A stretch of 64,000 bases of DNA from Rubinisphaera italica. GTDB taxonomy: Bacteria; Planctomycetota; Planctomycetia; Planctomycetales; Planctomycetaceae. The first letter of the stretch is position 1, and each line of letters starts with the position of its first letter. Under the pieces are notes generated by a model. The model saw only the letters and a program-made list of their open reading frames with translations. It did not search any database and was not told the origin of the DNA. The stretch is taken from the NCBI RefSeq assembly GCF_007859715.1, contig NZ_SJPG01000001.1, positions 496,001-560,000 of the forward strand. The letters are read 5' to 3'. Both the position numbers and the translations under genes were made by a program. Of this stretch, positions 1-8,480 are shown piece by piece.

Positions 1-183
1 GTTGGCTTGCCGGTCCTCCGAAGAGCAGTCTCTCCAGTCGCCTGTCAGATGGCGTGTGAGAGCCGTAAAAACTTCGGCGTGAGGCAACTGAGCAAGAGCA
101 TTAGGCGTGATAACAATTTGGCCGGGAGGGAAGCGTAAGCGGCCAGAGGAAGAAGAGAGAAAGTTGTCGTTGAACGCGATCAT
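1..183 (-). CDS. Small conserved protein, C-terminus cut by window edge
   Basis: An open frame runs from an ATG at 183 to the window edge with no stop (61 codons visible). AAAGG lies about 7 nt upstream of the ATG. The translation has a plausible globular pattern with RFPPGQIVITPNALAQL, then a GDWRDC-like segment and EDRQAN near the edge. From memory this resembles a widespread family of small cytoplasmic proteins (R-F-x-x-G-x-x-x-x-T-P-x-A-L ... GDW ... ED-x-x-AN) of unknown function, often found next to mobile elements. No function is assigned. It lies just downstream of the first GYF-domain gene on the same strand, only 9 bp away, so it may be the last gene of that operon. Confidence 0.7.
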   Translation of the reverse strand, partial: MIAFNDNFLSSSSGRLRFPPGQIVITPNALAQLPHAEVFTALTRHLTGDWRDCSSEDRQAN

Positions 184-192
184 AGAACCTTT

Positions 193-948
193 CTAGCGTG
201 GAGAAGATTTGTAAGTGGCTGTGATCTGGAAATAGATCACCCAGACCAGTTCAAAGCAGAAGGCCAGGAATGCCAGGAAGACGCGAAATACAAACATGAT
301 GTCATAAAGCGGGCTCGTGATGACCTCAGGAATTAACTCTGGAGCGTCGCTCGGAATAATAAGTAACAATCCTCCAATCACCAGACCAAAAAAGACCGAA
401 TTAATCATGTCTGCAATGAAACCAAATTGAATAAAACGAAGGCCAGTCTGCGGCTCGGATTCGCAGCGTGCGACTGCGCGCTGTAACCACACAAATATCC
501 CTCCAGAAATAAAATAAATGATGAGTTCGAGGAACAGAAATAACCAGTTGAACCCCGTCAAATGTTCATGAAAGGTGATTTCCCAGACGGTCAACACGAT
601 TGAGGCTGCCAGTAGTATTCCATACCCGCGCCTGGCGTAACGCAACGCATAATTGTTGAGTGACGATTCTATCGTCGGAGGCAATGGAGGACTTTTTGTG
701 GGGTCAGCAGCAGGATGAGCTGCCTGGAATGCTGAAACTGTAGAGATCGGTTGCCAGTGCTGCTCACCAACCTGACAGATCAGATCTCGGGGCTTGATCG
801 TTCCACTGGCCAGTTGCAGTTCGATGTATGCTGAGGAATAAGGACCTTCTGATTGACCATTCCGAGCCAACCACCAATCCTGTTTAGGTAATACTGGTGG
901 TTCAGGGCTTTGTGGTTCAGGAGGATGAGCAGAGTGTGATTCGGACAT
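193..948 (-). CDS. GYF-domain membrane protein
   Basis: 251 residues. A proline-rich start is followed by a GYF_2-type domain at about residues 23-75 (DWWLARNGQSEGPYSS ... QHWQPIS), the W-x-x-x-G-x-x-x-GP-Y pattern of that family. Four hydrophobic segments follow (about 109-127, 133-155, 172-200, 217-243), so the small domain should sit at the membrane surface with a four-helix membrane part. GYF_2 domains are presumed to bind peptides; the partner is unknown. The next gene (1004-1387) carries the same domain and has the same orientation, 55 bp upstream, so the pair is probably co-transcribed. The domain call is fairly sure; the biological role is not. Confidence 0.8.
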   Translation of the reverse strand: MSESHSAHPPEPQSPEPPVLPKQDWWLARNGQSEGPYSSAYIELQLASGTIKPRDLICQVGEQHWQPISTVSAFQAAHPAADPTKSPPLPPTIESSLNNYALRYARRGYGILLAASIVLTVWEITFHEHLTGFNWLFLFLELIIYFISGGIFVWLQRAVARCESEPQTGLRFIQFGFIADMINSVFFGLVIGGLLLIIPSDAPELIPEVITSPLYDIMFVFRVFLAFLAFCFELVWVIYFQITATYKSSPR

Positions 949-1003
949 AAGAGTAAATCCTTAGCTGAATAGAAGACGAAAATGTCACCGTAAATGAGAG
1001 CCA

Positions 1004-1387
1004 TCAATTGGCAAACAAACTGGTTAAGCCTCTCAAGATGAAGAGACGAAATTGATTTGCGACAGCCAGAATAATGACAAAAACCAGACAGCCAATTCCT
1101 CCCTGAATCGAGAGGATGTCAGTCTTGTCAGCATGAAACTCTCTGATGAAGCGAGGCACGAACTTGGGCAGATAGGAATATGGTTCACAGTCTTCTGGAG
1201 ATATTTCTGGGTTCGTGAACTGTATTGATGGGAAAGTTTGTTCTGCTGGTCGCCAGGACTTCCCGTCGGTGGAGACCGAGGTATTGGCTTCAATCTGCCC
1301 AGACTTCAGGAGTTCCTGCATTTCTAACTGCGAGAGTGGGCCGAACATTTGCTCCTGTCGTTTGATGTAGTACGTGAGTGTGGTCAT
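1004..1387 (-). CDS. Small GYF-domain protein with one membrane helix
   Basis: 127 residues from the ATG at 1387. A longer frame exists to 1441, but its extra N-terminal part runs into the palindromic intergenic region and is unlikely to be translated. The first about 55 residues form a GYF_2-like domain (TYYIKRQEQMFGPLSQLEM ... DGKSWRPA). A linker and one hydrophobic helix near the C-terminus (GGIGCLVFVIILAVANQF) follow, so it is probably a tail-anchored membrane protein. It is paired with the larger GYF protein immediately downstream and divergent from the XRE regulator at 1520. Function unknown. Confidence 0.75.
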   Translation of the reverse strand: MTTLTYYIKRQEQMFGPLSQLEMQELLKSGQIEANTSVSTDGKSWRPAEQTFPSIQFTNPEISPEDCEPYSYLPKFVPRFIREFHADKTDILSIQGGIGCLVFVIILAVANQFRLFILRGLTSLFAN

Positions 1388-1437
1388 GTGATTTTGTCTT
1401 TCCTTGAAGCAGGAACTGATATTGTGAATCACTAATA

Positions 1438-1449
1438 GCACTATAGTGC
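1438..1449. promoter_or_regulatory. Perfect 12-bp palindrome between divergent genes
   Basis: GCACTATAGTGC is perfectly self-complementary. It lies 51 bp upstream of the GYF gene start (1387) and 71 bp upstream of the XRE regulator start (1520). Its position and symmetry fit an operator for the HTH protein. That is inference; no binding data exist. Confidence 0.45.
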
Positions 1450-1519
1450 CTACGGTGAACTACTATTGCAAGTGCGGCTAAGAGAGGAATTGCGACGATG
1501 TACACAGAGGAGTTCCTCC

Positions 1520-1900
1520 ATGGCCAAGCAAAAACAACAAATTCAACATGCCGCCGTCGTGAATCGGTTTGCTGCCCGCTTGCGGGAACTGAGAAGTTCG
1601 CGGGGCATGACGCAGAAAGAGTTGGCTCAGGTCGCGCAGATTACGCCAACCTATGTTTGGCGACTTGAGACCGGCAAGGTGGCACCTGGCATCGACTTGA
1701 TCGAGCGGCTCGCCAAAGGATTGCAGACCACAATCGCGGATCTGATCCCGGAAACAGATGCTCCTCAGTCTGAAAAACTACTCCGCCAGCAAGCTCGCAA
1801 ACGCTTCGACGAACTGCTGGACAACGCGAGCAAAGAAACACTGCTAATGCTCAATCCGCTACTGGCACGCCTGTGTGAAACCAGCCGAAAATCAGCGTGA
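1520..1900 (+). CDS. XRE-family HTH transcriptional regulator
   Basis: 126 residues from the ATG at 1520, chosen because GAGGAG sits 8-13 nt upstream; an open frame from 1466 has no such site. Residues about 15-72 form a Cro/C1-type helix-turn-helix (LRELRSSRGMTQKELAQVAQ, then TPTYVWRLETGK and P-x-I-D-L-I-E-R-L-A). A helical C-terminal tail follows. It is probably a cytoplasmic dimeric DNA-binding repressor. The palindrome at 1438-1449 in the divergent promoter region is the natural candidate site, so it may control itself and the GYF pair. Confidence 0.85.
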   Translation: MAKQKQQIQHAAVVNRFAARLRELRSSRGMTQKELAQVAQITPTYVWRLETGKVAPGIDLIERLAKGLQTTIADLIPETDAPQSEKLLRQQARKRFDELLDNASKETLLMLNPLLARLCETSRKSA

Positions 1901-2234
1901 TCCAATGCTGACCGCGAGAAGTGAGGAGGATTGACGCCTTGGGAAGACTAAGCTATCTCCATCACCTTATGATGACACGTTTTTGCCGATTGTTTAGCGA
2001 ATGTATCGACCCGTTGAATTAATTCGAGTTGTAGTGAAGACCAGAATCGCCCAAATCATGTTCGAAGCAATTGTCTTGAGTAAATCGCTGCTGAGTAAGG
2101 TGGTTTAACAGCCCATAGATATTCTCGATCCGCGCGATATTTTCGGGCTTCTCATCATTCCATGCTGAGCTTACTAGGAGGATGGCTCTGATGGATGGTG
2201 TTACGTTATTGGGAGTTCTTACCGACGTTATGAA
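1901..2234. other. Gene-poor stretch with decayed minus-strand reading frame
   Basis: No intact gene is seen. On the minus strand a protein-like frame without a start codon runs from about 2230 to 2030 (pieces include AWNDEKPENIARIENIYG and LLNHLTQQRFTQDNCFEHDL) and ends at a stop near 2028. It follows directly, in the same frame, the stop of the toxin tail at 2235. It may be a broken immunity gene or another cassette remnant. Its identity is unknown. Confidence 0.3.
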
Positions 2235-2749
2235 TCAACCGACCGCCAATACCTTTCGCACTCTGATCCGCGATTGGTTACTTGTACCATGGCGCACGAT
2301 CATGCGGCCTTCCATCGTGTGTTCGCAACAGCAAAATGCTCGATTGATCAGGCAGAATTGAAAGTCTTCGATCTTTTCACGGCAGGAAAGCAAGCCGATA
2401 CTGTCTTGGCTGAATCGTACTGACATAGGTTCAATTCGTCCTGATTTTGGCAACTTGGCAAAGTCATCGGAATTCAAAAATGTTCTTGAGACAACACAGT
2501 TGTTGATCCTATTGGTCTTGGTTGCATTTTCAACAATATCCAGAGTTCTTTTTGCACCAGCACCCAGCAGGAACTCAGCGCCAATCGCACCTGCTGTCGA
2601 ACTGTACTTCTTGGGATACAAGTTTGGATCTACGAGATTCAAGTGTAAGTCAGGACGATCCCAGTCCACTTTCTTAATCGAAAGATCAACAGATTCAAAA
2701 GGGGCTCCTCCTGGAATTTTTTCCAGAATAAAATCGTTTGATGTTTTAC
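2235..2749 (-). pseudogene. Toxin-tip end of displaced polymorphic-toxin cassette (cassette 0)
   Basis: This is the 3' part of the gene whose 5' part lies at 4024-4636; an ISAs1-type element with a 10-bp target duplication separates them. Joining 4024 to 2749 restores one frame of 375 codons (from 4636), reading W-W-G-K-T-S across the junction into NDFILEKIPGGAP. The tip contains SGRIEPMSVRFSQDSI, the signature start of ParB-like nuclease tips found at the ends of Rhs/CDI-type toxins (established for that family, from memory). The residues after it do not continue the usual ParB-like motif (no LDNRRL-type segment), so the tip is probably truncated or frameshifted and inactive. Confidence 0.5.
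2740..2749. repeat. 10-bp target-site duplication, left copy
   Basis: GATGTTTTAC here and again at 4014-4023 directly flanks the ISAs1-type element. Confidence 0.9.
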
Positions 2750-4013
2750 CAGGGCAATCGCATGAATTGGCTCGGGAAATGCATGGTATTCAATTCGGTT
2801 TTTGAGACCAGTACGGTCTCGTTATGCGCAGGGACTTTTGCAACATTTTTCCGGAGCAATTGTCATGTTTACCGACCCGTTGTCATTTTTACTTTTCTTT
2901 AATGACCTTCCTGATCCACGTCAGGACAAAAAAGTTGTTTACTCGTTAACCGACATGATTTTTCTAGCGATGTGCGGAGCGGTTGCCAATTGTGATACTT
3001 GGACCGACATCGAACATTATGGCAATCAGCACCTTGAACTCTTCCGAAAGTATGTGCCGTTGACCAATGGCATTCCCTCCCACGATACATTCAGCCGCGT
3101 CTTTTCGCGGCTCGATCCGGTTGCGTTTTCCGAGTGTCTGATCAAATGGGTCGACTCCCTTCAAGTGGATCTCAAAGATCAGGGCGTGCATCTGGACGGC
3201 AAAGTTCTTAGACGCAGTTTCGACAAAGCCGCTGGCAAAAACGCCCTGAATGTTGTGACGGCCTGGGCCGGGGATTTGCATTTGTGCCTGGGGCAGTTGC
3301 CCGTCAAAGAAGGCTCCAATGAGCGAACCGCTGTGCCGAAACTCATCGAGTTGCTGGAGTTGACTGGAGCAGTTGTCACGCTCGATGCATTGCACACTCA
3401 AAAGTCGACTGCTAAACAAATTCGTGAGAAAGGAGCCGATTACATTTTGACGGTCAAGGGGAATCAGCCCAAACTCTATCACATCATCAACGAGACCTTT
3501 GCCAGACTCTCTGAAAATGATTTCAACCACTCCCGCGTTCGCCGGCACACGACACAAGAACACAATGGGGGTCGGGATGAGTATCGCCGCTACACGGTCT
3601 TCCCGGCTCCGGCCGCTATCGGTCAACTCGGATGGACGGACGCTCAAACGATAGGCATGGTGTACCGCGAACGAACGGTGAATGGGAAGACATCACAAGA
3701 GTTGATGTACTTCATCAGTTCGTTGCCACCCAAGGTCCGCAAACTGGCTAAGCACGTTCGGGACCATTGGAAAATCGAGAACCAGATGCACTGGAGTTTG
3801 GACGTGACATTTGCAGAAGATACAAGCCGGATCCGCAAAGGCGAAGGCCCAGCCAACGCCGCAATTTTCCGACGACTGGCTCTGACAATCGTGAAGCGAG
3901 ACCAGAGCGAAAAGAAGAGCATGAGACTCAAACGACTCACCGCCAGCTGGAGTTTCGAGAATTTATTGCGATATCTGACAGGAAATCAAGCGTGAGTTCA
4001 TGCGATTGCCCTG
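2750..4013 (+). mobile_element. ISAs1-family insertion sequence (1,264 bp)
   Basis: The element is bounded by inverted repeats CAGGGCAATCGCATGAA (left) and its complement (right) and by an exact 10-bp target duplication. It carries one transposase gene. It sits inside cassette 0 of the polymorphic-toxin family; removal of the element and one duplication restores the host frame. A 154-bp MITE at 20823 has the same termini. Confidence 0.9.
2865..3995 (+). CDS. ISAs1-family transposase
   Basis: 376 residues from the ATG at 2865, chosen over an open frame from 2802 because of the GGAG about 11 nt upstream and because MFTDPLSFLLFFNDLPDPR is the usual family start. N-terminal DDE_Tnp_1-associated domain (DLPDPRQDKKVVYSLTDM). 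The DDE catalytic core includes HLDGKVLRRSFD (first Asp), VTLDALHTQK (second Asp) and the late WKIENQMHWSLDVTFAED region with the Glu. Length is normal for an intact ISAs1 transposase. It catalyses cut-and-paste movement of the element. Confidence 0.93.
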   Translation: MFTDPLSFLLFFNDLPDPRQDKKVVYSLTDMIFLAMCGAVANCDTWTDIEHYGNQHLELFRKYVPLTNGIPSHDTFSRVFSRLDPVAFSECLIKWVDSLQVDLKDQGVHLDGKVLRRSFDKAAGKNALNVVTAWAGDLHLCLGQLPVKEGSNERTAVPKLIELLELTGAVVTLDALHTQKSTAKQIREKGADYILTVKGNQPKLYHIINETFARLSENDFNHSRVRRHTTQEHNGGRDEYRRYTVFPAPAAIGQLGWTDAQTIGMVYRERTVNGKTSQELMYFISSLPPKVRKLAKHVRDHWKIENQMHWSLDVTFAEDTSRIRKGEGPANAAIFRRLALTIVKRDQSEKKSMRLKRLTASWSFENLLRYLTGNQA

Positions 4014-4023
4014 GATGTTTTAC
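4014..4023. repeat. 10-bp target-site duplication, right copy
   Basis: Second copy of GATGTTTTAC next to the right end of the ISAs1-type element. Confidence 0.9.
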
Positions 4024-4636
4024 CCCACCAAGCGACAAAATTATATGTATCGATTACTGAATCTGCTACAGTGCGAGTAATGTCAAGGTATCCCTGAACT
4101 AACCCCTGACCAAACCCTTGAATCTCAGCGACTTTTTGATCAGAGAATCGATCAAGTGGTGTTACTGTTTCGATTGTTGGGTTTGAGGTAACGTTCTTCT
4201 CTTCCACCGCCTCAATCTGATACTCCGGTTGGTTCTGTTGATTCGCTGCCTGCTGTGCTTGCAATTGGGCAATCGCATCATCCAATTGCGGTTTGGTTAC
4301 GCCGTAGACTTCACCGAATGTGGTAAAGTCGTCTAAGTCGGTTTCAGCATACTCCAGGTCATCATCTTGATTGCCGTTCATGTCCGTTGTTTGAAGAATT
4401 TCATCGGGCAGGTAATCCTGATCGTCATCCAGTATTGGATTCCCATCATCATCGGTCAGAATCGTTGCCAGAATCCAACCGACTTGATTACCTTCGTCAT
4501 CAAAGGCTTTGAAAATTCCGAGTGTTAGATCTTCGACTTCATCAGAAGCACCATTATCCCCACACGCACAATTGCAATCGTCGTGTTCTTCCGTGCTTTC
4601 TCCATCTGTTGGGTCTGGGGTCGGATTAGCCCGCAT
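4024..4636 (-). pseudogene. Pre-tip segment of polymorphic toxin (cassette 0), truncated both ends
   Basis: An acidic frame of 204 codons outside the ISAs1; the annotated frame continues a few codons into the element. The first codons (ATG-CGG-GCT) come from the inverted repeat of the adjacent IS1380-type element, so the real 5' part is lost. Visible features are a Cys-rich patch (CNCACGD), many Asp/Glu runs, a Gln/Ala helix (AIAQLQAQQAANQQNQPEYQ) and QGFGQGLVQGYLDITRTVAD. The last resembles QGFAQELIRDILLRAAGSAT in the cassette at 24-27 kb, which is why it is linked to the toxin locus. It joins in frame with the tip at 2235-2749. Not expressed as a full toxin. Confidence 0.6.
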
Positions 4637-6357
4637 TTCTCACCCGGTTTCTCATTTCTTCTCCCGGGGGCTTGCGGGGCGGGAATTTGGTTTGGTGGGT
4701 GGGGATTGGGAGCGTGGAGGGGGTGTCGAGAGGTGTTTTTTTGGTGCCAGGTCGGATTTCAGGCCGTTTTTGTCAGTTCGGCGCGTACCGCGAGCGCGGT
4801 GGGCGCTGTGGTGGACTCTTTCGAAGCCGATTGGGCTCATCCAGGGACAGGGTGCGGCGGGAGGTCTTGCAGGTTTTGCCAGACCTGGCCGAACAACTCG
4901 CGATACGGGTATGCTTCCGACAGTGACAGCCACACCTTCCGGCACGTCACCCGCACCTGTGCCCCGATCTTGAGCAGCTTCACGCGAATCGTATCGCAGC
5001 GGGCCTTTGCGTGATCGGTTCCCTGTAAGCCGTGACGTCGCAGAGCCGCCAGCAGCACATAGGCCACCGAAGAAAACCACAACCGCAGTTGATTGGCCCG
5101 CATGGTCGCACAACTCGTCCGGTCGGCGAACAGACACAACTGCTGTTCCTTGATCCGGTTTTCCATCTCGCCGCGCTGACAATACAGATCTTCATACAGC
5201 GTCCGGGCATCGGCCTGGTCTTCTGTCAGATTCGTCACCACAAACCGCGGGTTCTCGCCTTTCGAGAGATGCTCGGCCTTGGCGACAACCCGCCGCTGGC
5301 AACTCCAACTTTTCAACGTCCGGTACCGCAGGTCAGCGAACAGGCGAGCGGCTTGTTTCGTGTCGTCAAAAAAGAGCTTGGCGGCCACCCGCTGAGCCTC
5401 AATCATTTCCTTGAGTCGCTCGTTTTTGGCCAGCCCCAAAATGTATTGGACTTCGTTCTTTTCGCACCACTGCATGATCGGCTCGCGACAAAATCCGCTG
5501 TCGCCGCGAATCACGATTCGCACCTCCGGCCAGCGCTGGCGAATCAACGGCACAATCCGCTGCAACTGTTCCACTGTCCCCAGACTGGCATCGATATCGG
5601 CCGGTCGGAGCTGCGCACACAGCAGGTGCTCGCCACAGAAAATATACAGCGGCAGATAGCAGTACTGCTTGTAATAACCGTGAAAGAATCGCCCGAGTTG
5701 ATGTCCGTGCAGTGGATCATCGGTGGCGTCGAAATCGAGAATGATTTCTTCGGGCGGCCTCTGGTGAGCGTCGAGAAACAGATCCACGAACAAACGTGAG
5801 AAGTCGCTGCAGTTGGCCGTGATCTTTTTGTAGCGGCTCTCCGGGCTGGCTCCGGGGGGAGTCAACTCGAGTCGATTGAGCGTGCTTTTGCCGGCCAGAG
5901 CATGCCCGCGATCACGTTCCCGCGCTCGCTGTTGTCCGGTCAGATCGTCTTTGCCGGCCAGCAGCGCGAGCAATGGATCATCCCGCAGGCGGTCATGATC
6001 ATTGAGGTCTTCATAGCCGAGCGTTAACGCAAAAATACGCTGCCTGACCAGTTCGAGCACGGAGTGCTCAATATAATCGAAATCGCGATGATCGCTAAAA
6101 CAACCAGCGACCCGTGAAGTCAACTTCAGCTTGTTATCGAGTTCCCGCAGCAAGAGCCCGCCCGCATCGGAGGTGATCATCAGACCATCAAAATTGGCCA
6201 CGACTTCGCGACGCTGGTGGGGTTGAAAAGTGAGGGACTTTGTGGAACACTGTGTCATGAGAAGGCTGCCTGTCGTTTGGGGTGAAAGCTGTTGTGAGAA
6301 AACAACTTATCCCAAACCAGGCAGCCTTTTTCCACCCCCGGGTGAGAAATCCGGGCT
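4628..6357 (-). mobile_element. IS1380-family insertion sequence (about 1.73 kb)
   Basis: Inverted ends share CATTTCTCACCCGG-type sequence (left, about 4626-4647) with its near-complement at 6339-6358. No matching target duplication is visible. The left flank is toxin cassette 0 and the right flank a DUF1501 fragment, which are unrelated sequences, so a deletion or rearrangement has probably occurred at this element. Confidence 0.85.
4837..6258 (-). CDS. IS1380-family transposase
   Basis: 473 residues, full length for the family. Family signatures are FDGLMITSDAGGLLLRELD near the N-terminus, LTLGYEDLNDHDRLRDDPLL at about 95-115, a DDE core with LDFDATDDPLHGHQLG (first Asp), IRGDSGFCREPIMQWCEK (second Asp) and ENRIKEQQ with the late Glu (QRGEMENRIKE). 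Cytoplasmic DNA transposase. The frame appears intact, so the element could still be mobile. Confidence 0.93.
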   Translation of the reverse strand: MTQCSTKSLTFQPHQRREVVANFDGLMITSDAGGLLLRELDNKLKLTSRVAGCFSDHRDFDYIEHSVLELVRQRIFALTLGYEDLNDHDRLRDDPLLALLAGKDDLTGQQRARERDRGHALAGKSTLNRLELTPPGASPESRYKKITANCSDFSRLFVDLFLDAHQRPPEEIILDFDATDDPLHGHQLGRFFHGYYKQYCYLPLYIFCGEHLLCAQLRPADIDASLGTVEQLQRIVPLIRQRWPEVRIVIRGDSGFCREPIMQWCEKNEVQYILGLAKNERLKEMIEAQRVAAKLFFDDTKQAARLFADLRYRTLKSWSCQRRVVAKAEHLSKGENPRFVVTNLTEDQADARTLYEDLYCQRGEMENRIKEQQLCLFADRTSCATMRANQLRLWFSSVAYVLLAALRRHGLQGTDHAKARCDTIRVKLLKIGAQVRVTCRKVWLSLSEAYPYRELFGQVWQNLQDLPPHPVPG

Positions 6358-6553
6358 AGGATCGATGAACGAGAATCTGCCCGGCTTCATTACCATGACG
6401 CCCGCCAGCGGATTCGGCGGTGCGCAAAACTACGGAAGTTCATTCCTGCCCGCGCATCATCAGGGGACTCGACTTGGTACAGAAAAACGACCGATCGCGG
6501 ACATCCTCGACCGCATTGCACGACTGGCGCTGCCGCCACCCGTGGTCGAGTGA
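6358..6553 (+). pseudogene. DUF1501 protein fragment
   Basis: A frame reading NENLPGFITMTPASGFGGAQNYGSSFLPAHHQGTRLGTEKRP starts at the IS1380 border and stops at 6553. This matches the LPGF-x-x-L ... G-x-NYGSSFLP-x-x-HQGT signature of DUF1501 exported proteins, which are abundant in Planctomycetes and normally about 450 residues long. Both ends are missing, so this is a remnant. Confidence 0.65.
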
Positions 6554-6813
6554 CGTGACTCGGGAGCGGAACAAAAAGAGTGGAAAACGAGCTTCCCGGC
6601 GGAGAAGGTCTGCGCAGGACCAAAATTCCGCCGCTGAAAAACGACTCGACGGGGACCGATTCCCGGTCTCCAGCAGCGGACGGACGAAAAAATGGAGAAA
6701 AATCACCACGCGCTAGACACGGGGGGGGGGCGCGATATTAAGATAGGGAGCGATTTAGGCTCAACCCATATGGGAAATGTCGGTTTAACTCGTTTCACCC
6801 CAGGAGCACACTT
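6554..6813. other. Upstream region of sulfatase cluster with G10 tract
   Basis: No gene is seen. A run of about ten G residues lies at 6721-6730, about 85 bp before the first sulfatase start. AGGAG at about 6801 serves as ribosome-binding site for the ATG at 6814. A homopolymer in an upstream region can vary in length by slippage; any regulatory effect is speculation. Confidence 0.35.
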
Positions 6814-8307
6814 ATGTTAATGAGAACTCTTGCCTGTTTGGCGATCGTGTTTGCAATGGTCGTTCCATCGCTCGCGGCTGACAAGCCGAATATTCTTGTG
6901 ATTATGGCGGACGATATCGGATGGTTTAACCCCAGCTGTTACAACCATGGGATGATGGGCTATCGGACGCCGAACATCGACCGAATCGCTCGCGAAGGAA
7001 TCATGTTCACCGACGCATACGGTCAACAAAGTTGCACCGCAGGTCGCGCCGCGTTTATCACCGGGCAGTCACCCAAGCGAACCGGTCTGTTGAAGGTCGG
7101 CTTGCCGGGTGATCCGATTGGGCTGCAGTCCGAAGACCCAACGATTGCTGAGCTCCTCAAGCCCATGGGCTACGCGACGGGTCAGTTTGGCAAGAATCAC
7201 CTGGGCGACCTCGACAAATTCTTACCAACCAATCACGGTTTTGATGAATTCTTCGGCAACTTGTATCACCTCAACGCTGAAGAAGAACCCGAAAACGTTG
7301 ACTACCCTAAAAACCCCGAGTTCCGGAAGAAATACGGGCCGCGCGGCGTGATCAAATCGACCGTCGACGGCAAGATCGAGGACACCGGACCACTCACCAA
7401 GAAGCGCATGGAAACCGTCGACGGCGAGTTCCTTGACGCTACGTTCGACTTCCTGGAACGGCAAACGAAAGCGGACAAACCGTTTTTCTGCTGGTTCAAT
7501 ACGACCCGCATGCACATCTTCACGCACCTGAAGCCGGAGTCAAAGGGCAAGACCGGACGAGGCGTCTATGCGGACGGGATGGTCGAGCATGACGGACACG
7601 TCGGCCAACTGCTCGATAAGTTGGACGACCTCGGCATCTCGGACAATACCATTGTCATCTACACGACCGACAACGGTGCTGAGAAATTTTCGTGGCCAGA
7701 TGGAGGCACCAGCCCGTTTCGAGGGGAAAAGGCCACCACGTGGGAAGGCGGTATCCGAGTGCCTTTTGTCATCCGTTGGCCCGGCAAATTCGACGCCGGC
7801 AAGGTCTCGAACGAAATCATTTCGCTGGAGGATTGCCTGCCCACGCTCTTGGCAGCCGCTGGTGAACCGGAAATCAAAGACAAGCTTCTCAAGGGCCACC
7901 AAGCGGGCGATAAGAATTTCAAAGTTCACCTCGACGGCCATAACTTTCTTCCCTACCTGACCGGCAAGGCGAAGGCAGGCCCGCGCACGAAGTTCTTTGC
8001 CTTCGTTGACGATGGCACGTTGGGGGCCGTTCGGTTCAAGGATTACAAGTTTCATTTCTCGACTCAGAATCATCACGGCATCGATGTCTGGATGCACCCC
8101 CAGGAAGTTCGCAAAGCGCCGCTCTTGATCGACCTCCGCGCCGATCCCTTCGAAGCAGCGCCGGAAGAATCATCCTACTATGACGATTGGGTCAACCGCC
8201 GCATGTATGTGATGGTTCCCCTCAAGGATATCGTCGGCGAATTCATGGCGACCTTCAAAGAGTTCCCCCCACGACAAGAGGGAGGAAGTTTTACGCCCAA
8301 GCAATAG
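6814..8307 (+). CDS. Secreted arylsulfatase-family sulfatase (type I)
   Basis: 497 residues with a signal peptide (MLMRTLACLAIVFAMVVPSLA, likely cut near residue 21). The sulfatase fold begins PNILVIMADDIGW; D33-D34 are the usual metal ligands. The modification motif is C74-T-A-G-R78, a C-x-A-x-R variant of C-x-P-S-R, in which Cys becomes formylglycine. Other sulfatase hallmarks are QFGKNHLGD, IYTTDNGAE and the GEKATTWEGGIRVPF segment. It should hydrolyse sulfate esters outside the cytoplasm, on an unknown substrate. AGGAG precedes the start. It is the first of three tandem sulfatases; no formylglycine-generating enzyme is in the window. Confidence 0.92.
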   Translation: MLMRTLACLAIVFAMVVPSLAADKPNILVIMADDIGWFNPSCYNHGMMGYRTPNIDRIAREGIMFTDAYGQQSCTAGRAAFITGQSPKRTGLLKVGLPGDPIGLQSEDPTIAELLKPMGYATGQFGKNHLGDLDKFLPTNHGFDEFFGNLYHLNAEEEPENVDYPKNPEFRKKYGPRGVIKSTVDGKIEDTGPLTKKRMETVDGEFLDATFDFLERQTKADKPFFCWFNTTRMHIFTHLKPESKGKTGRGVYADGMVEHDGHVGQLLDKLDDLGISDNTIVIYTTDNGAEKFSWPDGGTSPFRGEKATTWEGGIRVPFVIRWPGKFDAGKVSNEIISLEDCLPTLLAAAGEPEIKDKLLKGHQAGDKNFKVHLDGHNFLPYLTGKAKAGPRTKFFAFVDDGTLGAVRFKDYKFHFSTQNHHGIDVWMHPQEVRKAPLLIDLRADPFEAAPEESSYYDDWVNRRMYVMVPLKDIVGEFMATFKEFPPRQEGGSFTPKQ

Positions 8308-8480
8308 TTGTCGCACTTTCGCTGGCCCGATCGCTCCCAGGCCGATTCCTGGGAGCAACTCGTTTTATTTACAAACATACAGCGGAATTGGATTTCGCAG
8401 TGGACGAGATGAATGAACAACTTTACCGATTCCCTTGACGCCGTTCGAGCGTCGCCCACTTCACCATAGCGAGCTTAACT

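Noticed and set aside
5032..5799. 255-codon plus-strand frame inside IS1380
   Set aside because: Antisense shadow of the transposase; no domain recognised.
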